Origin: Paraphoma chrysanthemicola
Taxonomy: Eukaryota; Ascomycota; Dothideomycetes; Pleosporales; Phaeosphaeriaceae
Length of the DNA stretch: 64,000 nt
NCBI GenBank assembly: GCA_020744225.1
Contig: JAGMWG010000001.1
Span: 2,790,001-2,854,000 of the forward strand
Reading direction: 5' to 3'
Positions 60,001-64,000 of the stretch are shown here, piece after piece. How positions within the stretch are numbered: the stretch's first letter is position 1; each line of letters opens with the position of its first letter. The translations under genes and the position numbers were made by a program. The notes below the pieces were generated by a model, which had not been told where the DNA came from, ran no database searches, and saw only the letters and a list, made by a program, of their open reading frames with translations.

Positions 60001-61439
60001 AGCGAACGTGCCTGAAATGTGACGTTGCCTTGTTCACCGACAGATCGATGACCACCACCAACATGCTCACGGTCATGCACTGGAAAAGTCAATGCAAGAA
60101 GGGATTGGGAGTACCGACTTTTTAGAGGCTGTCGCTGTAAAACTCGAGACACTTGCTGATCAGCTTGTTCACGAATTTCTACTCACCGCTCTCTACACAC
60201 CTCTCTCCACACTCTATCCTACCGACCTTCCAGTCTCTTGCACACTCCAAGAACACTCAAGAGCGCATTCCAACCACATCTTACACCAACCACGAACAAA
60301 AAGCCGCACCAATTCCAACCTCCCAGGCCAAACGCGCAGACTCTCAGTTTTCCAACTCCTGATCGAACGCATGACACTATCTACCATACAACCGCTACAT
60401 CGTACAACAATCCTTACATTTCCCCCCCTCCTTTCGTCTCCACAAAGTTCTCGACGTTTCTCTCGTATATCGAGAATACCTTACAAAGCGAACACATTCT
60501 ATGCAACATAAAGATATTCATACCCTCACACACTGTTTCCCTTTCGTCGACACCCCTGCTTTGAAAAGAAAGAAGTATATTTCCCACCCTACTACATCTT
60601 CTCTCCACAGCAGTAATTCCCGCTATAGCTCGCGCACATGACTTTGTTCAATCGCCAAGAACGAGCTCATGCAGCAGTATAATTCCCCTTAGTATTGGTC
60701 TGTGGTTCCCATGTCGGATAAATCCGAAAACCCAGCAGACTACCAGCAGACTACTGGGACACATTCAACATATGTACAGCGGATTATTGCGAGTAGATTA
60801 GTGGGACAGATATACACGCGTTATCGCCCGCAACTTGATTGGATGACGATACTCATTCTTGGTATTGCATGCATTGGACTAGACGTTTCAGTATCCTGGT
60901 CCGGCACCTCTATCTAGAATGTCCTGTATCCTATCTAGGCAGCAAGGGAGCGTGTATGTTCCCGGCATTCAAAAATGGGTCAGCGCCGATGTGACCGGTA
61001 CCGAGAGAACCTCTAGGACGTTCCCATTCTCTGCGGAGATCATGACATCACATTCCTCCAACAAAGAAAACACACATACACCTAACCTCATCTCATCTCA
61101 TCGCAAACTCATTTAAAAGAAGAACAACCATTTACCATTTCTATATCATGTTCATAAGTTCGTTACAGTCATTCATTCGAGCCAAAAGAACTCGCTCCTA
61201 ACCCCAGATATGCTTCCCTTCCGCAAAATGCCATCCATACATCGTCGTCAAGGCCGTTATCGCAAGCAGGACATGATTCTTTGCCGAAGCATAAAAAGAA
61301 AGAATCATGATTGAACAAGACAAGAAAGACTGGTATAGAACCATACATGCAGACCGAACCACCTGGTCAAGCCCCGACTAGCAATATTCATCCGCCGAAA
61401 ACCTCAACCGAAAAGGAAAGGAAACATGAAGACTGGAAA
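57062..61439. other. Gene-poor region, about 4.4 kb
   Basis: The left part is the 3' flank of finger gene D (A-rich tract near 57430). A C/A-rich, G-poor tract at about 60180-60560 keeps all + frames fairly open and looks like a promoter or leader rather than a gene. The right part is the 3' flank of the DUF3824-like gene. No gene is supported. Confidence 0.5.
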
Positions 61440-63224
61440 CTAGTACCGCGCCCCCATGGGCGGCGGCGGCATGGCACCATACGGGTTCGCGTCCGCATAG
61501 GACGTAGGTGGGTAAGACGGGTTGGCGGCTACCGGATATGCATACGGGTTAGCATAACCATTCGGTTGATTCATCCCACTCAGAGCATTCAAGCGGGCCT
61601 CCTTTTCGCGGCGTTCCCTGGCCTTTCTCCTCTTGCGGCGGCGCGCCTCGAGTTCTTTTACGCTGTGGCGCTGCTCGTTCATTTCTTTCCACTCCGAGTA
61701 CGCGCTCTTGATACCCAGCGCGGCAATACCGACGGCCGCTGCGTCCTGGAGCATGTTCTTTGATTTGCGCTTTCTCGCTTCTTCGGGCGACATTTCGCCT
61801 TCGGAAACGAGCTTGCGGCGCTTCTCGGATGCAACCATGGACGAGTAGACGCCGTGTGCCGCGTGGATCGTGGCCACTGTTGCAAGACCGGCAGTAAGGA
61901 GTTCCTTACCTCTAAGCTTCTTGCGCCTTTCCTCCATGTCGGTCGAAGACTCGGAATCCGAACTAGAATCCCGCTTTCGACTCTCGCCTCCTCGGTCCTG
62001 TGCTGTTAGAGCACCGGCGCCCGCTCCACCTGCGGTCGCTAGTCTGCGGTCTGTATTAGCTCTACCCTGAGCCTGGGAGTAGTCGTCGTCCATACCACGG
62101 CCTCGGCTGTATGAGCGGCGGTTTCCACGACGTGAGGGCACGTAGCTGTCTCGGCTCGAGGAGCGAGAGCGCGAGCGTTCCTTCCTGGAGCGAGACTTGG
62201 AGCGTACGCGGTCGTAGAGAGCCTTTCCTGCGGCGATGACGGCACCGGTTCCAGCAACCTTGGCAAGACCGTTTCCACCTTCGCGCTCCTCAGAGCGGGA
62301 GCGTCCACGGGAGCGGGAGCGTCCGAAAATAGACCTAGACCGAGAACGCGAGCGACCATCCGGTGACCTGGAACCATCACGGCCACGAACACGAGAGTTT
62401 GAGCGTGACCCATTGGCAAGGCGACTGGCTGCAAGACCACCCAGAGCGGACTCGACGACGTGGCGCTTCTCGTGCTTCTCGGGATCGCGGTCGATGAGAC
62501 CATCGATACCAGCGGCACCGAGCGCAGCAGTGGCAATGCGCTGGCCCTTCTCGCCGGTCCATGGACCTGCAACCTTGCGGCTGCGGAAGGCCTCGACGGC
62601 ACCAGCCACGAGCGCAGCTTTGGCGGCCTGCTCCCACTTCTCTGACTTGCGGCCACCGCGGCTCCGGCTGCGCGACCGCGAGTCGTAGCGGCGCGAGCGA
62701 TCGTCGTAGTAGTTCCTGTCGCTGTCATAGCCACGGTCGTACTGGCGATCGCGATCGCGATTGCGGTCTCGAGACTTGGAGCGGTTGCGGCCGGTGACGG
62801 CGCCGATGACTGCTCCTAGACCGGCCGACTCGCCAAAGTCCTTGACCTGGTCGACAATAGACTTGCGGCGGGATGGCTTCGGCCGCTCAGAGTACTCGGA
62901 GTAGTCATCGTAGTCGCGGTCACGCGGGCGGCGGCCGCGGTCGGAACGGTCGTAGTAGTCGTCGCGGTTCACCGAGCGCGTGCGACGAGGGGCATACTCC
63001 TCGCGGTACTTGGTCGCCCTGTACTCGGAGCCGGGCGGCGGGAAGTCGCGCGGGATGTCCTCGATGCTGTCTTCGCGCGCGGGACGGTAGACGAGATCGC
63101 GAACGGGTGCGGGTGCTGCCCCGCGGCCGCCTCGCTCAATGTATGTGGTCTCGGTGACGTACTCGGGCTCCCGAGTGCGGTGCGACGACCGACGCGGGGC
63201 ATCGGCGTAGCTGTACTCGGACAT
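61440..63224 (-). CDS. DUF3824-like Arg/Ser-rich fungal protein
   Basis: Minus-strand single-exon gene. The start at 63224 (MSEYSYADAPRRSSHRTREP) gives 594 residues. A Tyr/Arg/Asp-rich N-terminus precedes repeated small-residue segments flanked by Arg-Ser tracts: GESAGLGAVIGAVTGRNRS, then WEQAAKAALVAGAVEAFRSR, GQRIATAALGAAGIDGLID, VVESALGGLAASRLA, GLAKVAGTGAVIAAGKAL, LLTAGLATVATIHAAHGVYS and LQDAAAVGIAALGIKSAYSE. This alternation of SR-rich runs with Gly/Ala helices is the hallmark of the fungal DUF3824 family, found in septal-pore or spindle-associated proteins. The C-terminus is Pro/Tyr/Gly-rich (GAMPPPPMGARY). An upstream in-frame ATG at 63326 adds an Arg/Pro-rich stretch and is less likely. 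Confidence 0.82.
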   Translation of the reverse strand: MSEYSYADAPRRSSHRTREPEYVTETTYIERGGRGAAPAPVRDLVYRPAREDSIEDIPRDFPPPGSEYRATKYREEYAPRRTRSVNRDDYYDRSDRGRRPRDRDYDDYSEYSERPKPSRRKSIVDQVKDFGESAGLGAVIGAVTGRNRSKSRDRNRDRDRQYDRGYDSDRNYYDDRSRRYDSRSRSRSRGGRKSEKWEQAAKAALVAGAVEAFRSRKVAGPWTGEKGQRIATAALGAAGIDGLIDRDPEKHEKRHVVESALGGLAASRLANGSRSNSRVRGRDGSRSPDGRSRSRSRSIFGRSRSRGRSRSEEREGGNGLAKVAGTGAVIAAGKALYDRVRSKSRSRKERSRSRSSSRDSYVPSRRGNRRSYSRGRGMDDDYSQAQGRANTDRRLATAGGAGAGALTAQDRGGESRKRDSSSDSESSTDMEERRKKLRGKELLTAGLATVATIHAAHGVYSSMVASEKRRKLVSEGEMSPEEARKRKSKNMLQDAAAVGIAALGIKSAYSEWKEMNEQRHSVKELEARRRKRRKARERREKEARLNALSGMNQPNGYANPYAYPVAANPSYPPTSYADANPYGAMPPPPMGARY

Positions 63225-64000
63225 GGTGGGTGTGGTGGTGCTCTGTAGCCTCAGTGGGCGGCGGCAGTGGAAGTTACGGGGTCCTCGCAGGCGTGGTGCT
63301 TCACTTGGGTCGGGTCTGCTGGGCAAGGCTTGATGTGAGCGGATGCAGAGGGAAGGGACGGCGCATTGTAAGCGTACCGGTTCTCGTCTTACTCAGTGGA
63401 GAATGACTTGGCTGCTAGCGCAAGTGCGGGTGGGCTGTCGCAACGAAGAATATAAGAGGGGCCGGCAAAGGGACTGACAAGGTGGGCAAGGGGAGTGTGT
63501 CGAGGCCACTGCGGGGTGAGGCAGGCGTTGTATTTATCGATTTTTGGCTGTCCAGGAAGGCGCAGGGTGGACTGACTCTGAATGTCTTGGGACCCAAGGA
63601 TAACTCGGACGGGCAGGTGGCCTGCCGTAGATATTACCTTCGCGCTGAGGCTGGGGAGTGGGCAACGCAGCGTCCTCTCCACCGTTACGTCATACCTAGG
63701 GTTACACCACCAAGCTCGACCGTTGCGGCCAGGCTCTTGCGCCCAACCTGCGAACTGGCAGCGGACCAGGGGCCCGCGAGGTCTGCTGATTTGCTGCCCG
63801 CGACTGACCGGCGGCTCTGACCGTAGGGCCATCCCTTCTGCACGCTTCACCGCGTGCGCATAGCCTTCGGGTGCGGCGGCCTTTGACCGGTGGCACCCTC
63901 ACTCTGGCGGACGAGACGGTCTGCAATCATCTCACGTACGTTATGGGGAGGTAGATGCGAACACGCTGAATATTGCATCCGGTCGCATCTTCTCCCTCAG
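63225..64000. other. Upstream region of the DUF3824-like gene
   Basis: Promoter and leader side of the minus-strand gene. Overlapping frames on both strands (63389-63850 minus, 63482-63820 plus) have no recognisable content. Confidence 0.5.

Noticed and set aside
63389..63850. 153-codon minus frame upstream of the DUF3824-like gene
   Set aside because: Composition is uninformative and it lies in the presumed promoter/leader.

Overview
The window is nuclear DNA of a filamentous ascomycete (Pezizomycotina, most likely a dothideomycete). Genes carry short spliceosomal introns of about 40-80 bases with GT..AG ends and CTAAC/CTGAC-type branch sites. The families present are typical of these fungi: Med19/Rox3, Rad10/ERCC1, mitochondrial uL10m, mitochondrial prolyl-tRNA synthetase, a DUF3824-like protein, a CorA-like membrane protein and a CYP7/CYP8-like P450. 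There is also a tRNA-Ile(AAU) gene with an intron. The class-level placement is inference. All exon joins below were worked out by hand from splice signals and reading phase.

Positions 1-31,000 are gene-rich, on both strands. In order: a conserved protein of unknown function (122-1484, +); a secreted Ser/Thr-rich wall-type protein (3551-5287, +); a membrane-anchored short-chain dehydrogenase (6042-7325, -) divergent from a G-patch protein (7596-8303, +); tRNA-Ile (8905-8991, +); a P450 (9245-10938, +); a small GPI-anchored-type protein (11587-12161, -); a degenerate RNase III-domain protein (13693-15600, +); a broken small mitochondrial-type gene (15973-16483, +); a six-exon CorA-like protein (16730-18882, -); a small Trp/Cys zinc-type gene (19570-19819, +); mitochondrial uL10m (19958-20989, -) divergent from mitochondrial prolyl-tRNA synthetase (21289-23146, +); Med19 (23776-24978, -) divergent from the ERCC1/Rad10 repair nuclease subunit (25442-26560, +); an F-box protein (26807-28238, +); and a low-complexity protein (30161-30962, +).

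Positions 31,000-61,400 are gene-poor. The only intact genes I can support there are four C2H2 zinc-finger genes on the + strand (35028-36544, 42060-43449, 50174-51717, 55541-57061) and one secreted TAP-like alpha/beta hydrolase on the - strand (45182-46919). Three of the four finger proteins are clear paralogues. Between them lie fragments that look like decayed finger genes. This local, apparently expanding and decaying regulator family is the most unusual thing in the window.

The right edge (61440-63224, -) returns to ordinary gene content with a DUF3824-like Arg/Ser-rich protein. Two divergent pairs make functional sense: uL10m with the mitochondrial prolyl-tRNA synthetase (mitochondrial translation), and Med19 with ERCC1 (two nuclear housekeeping genes).
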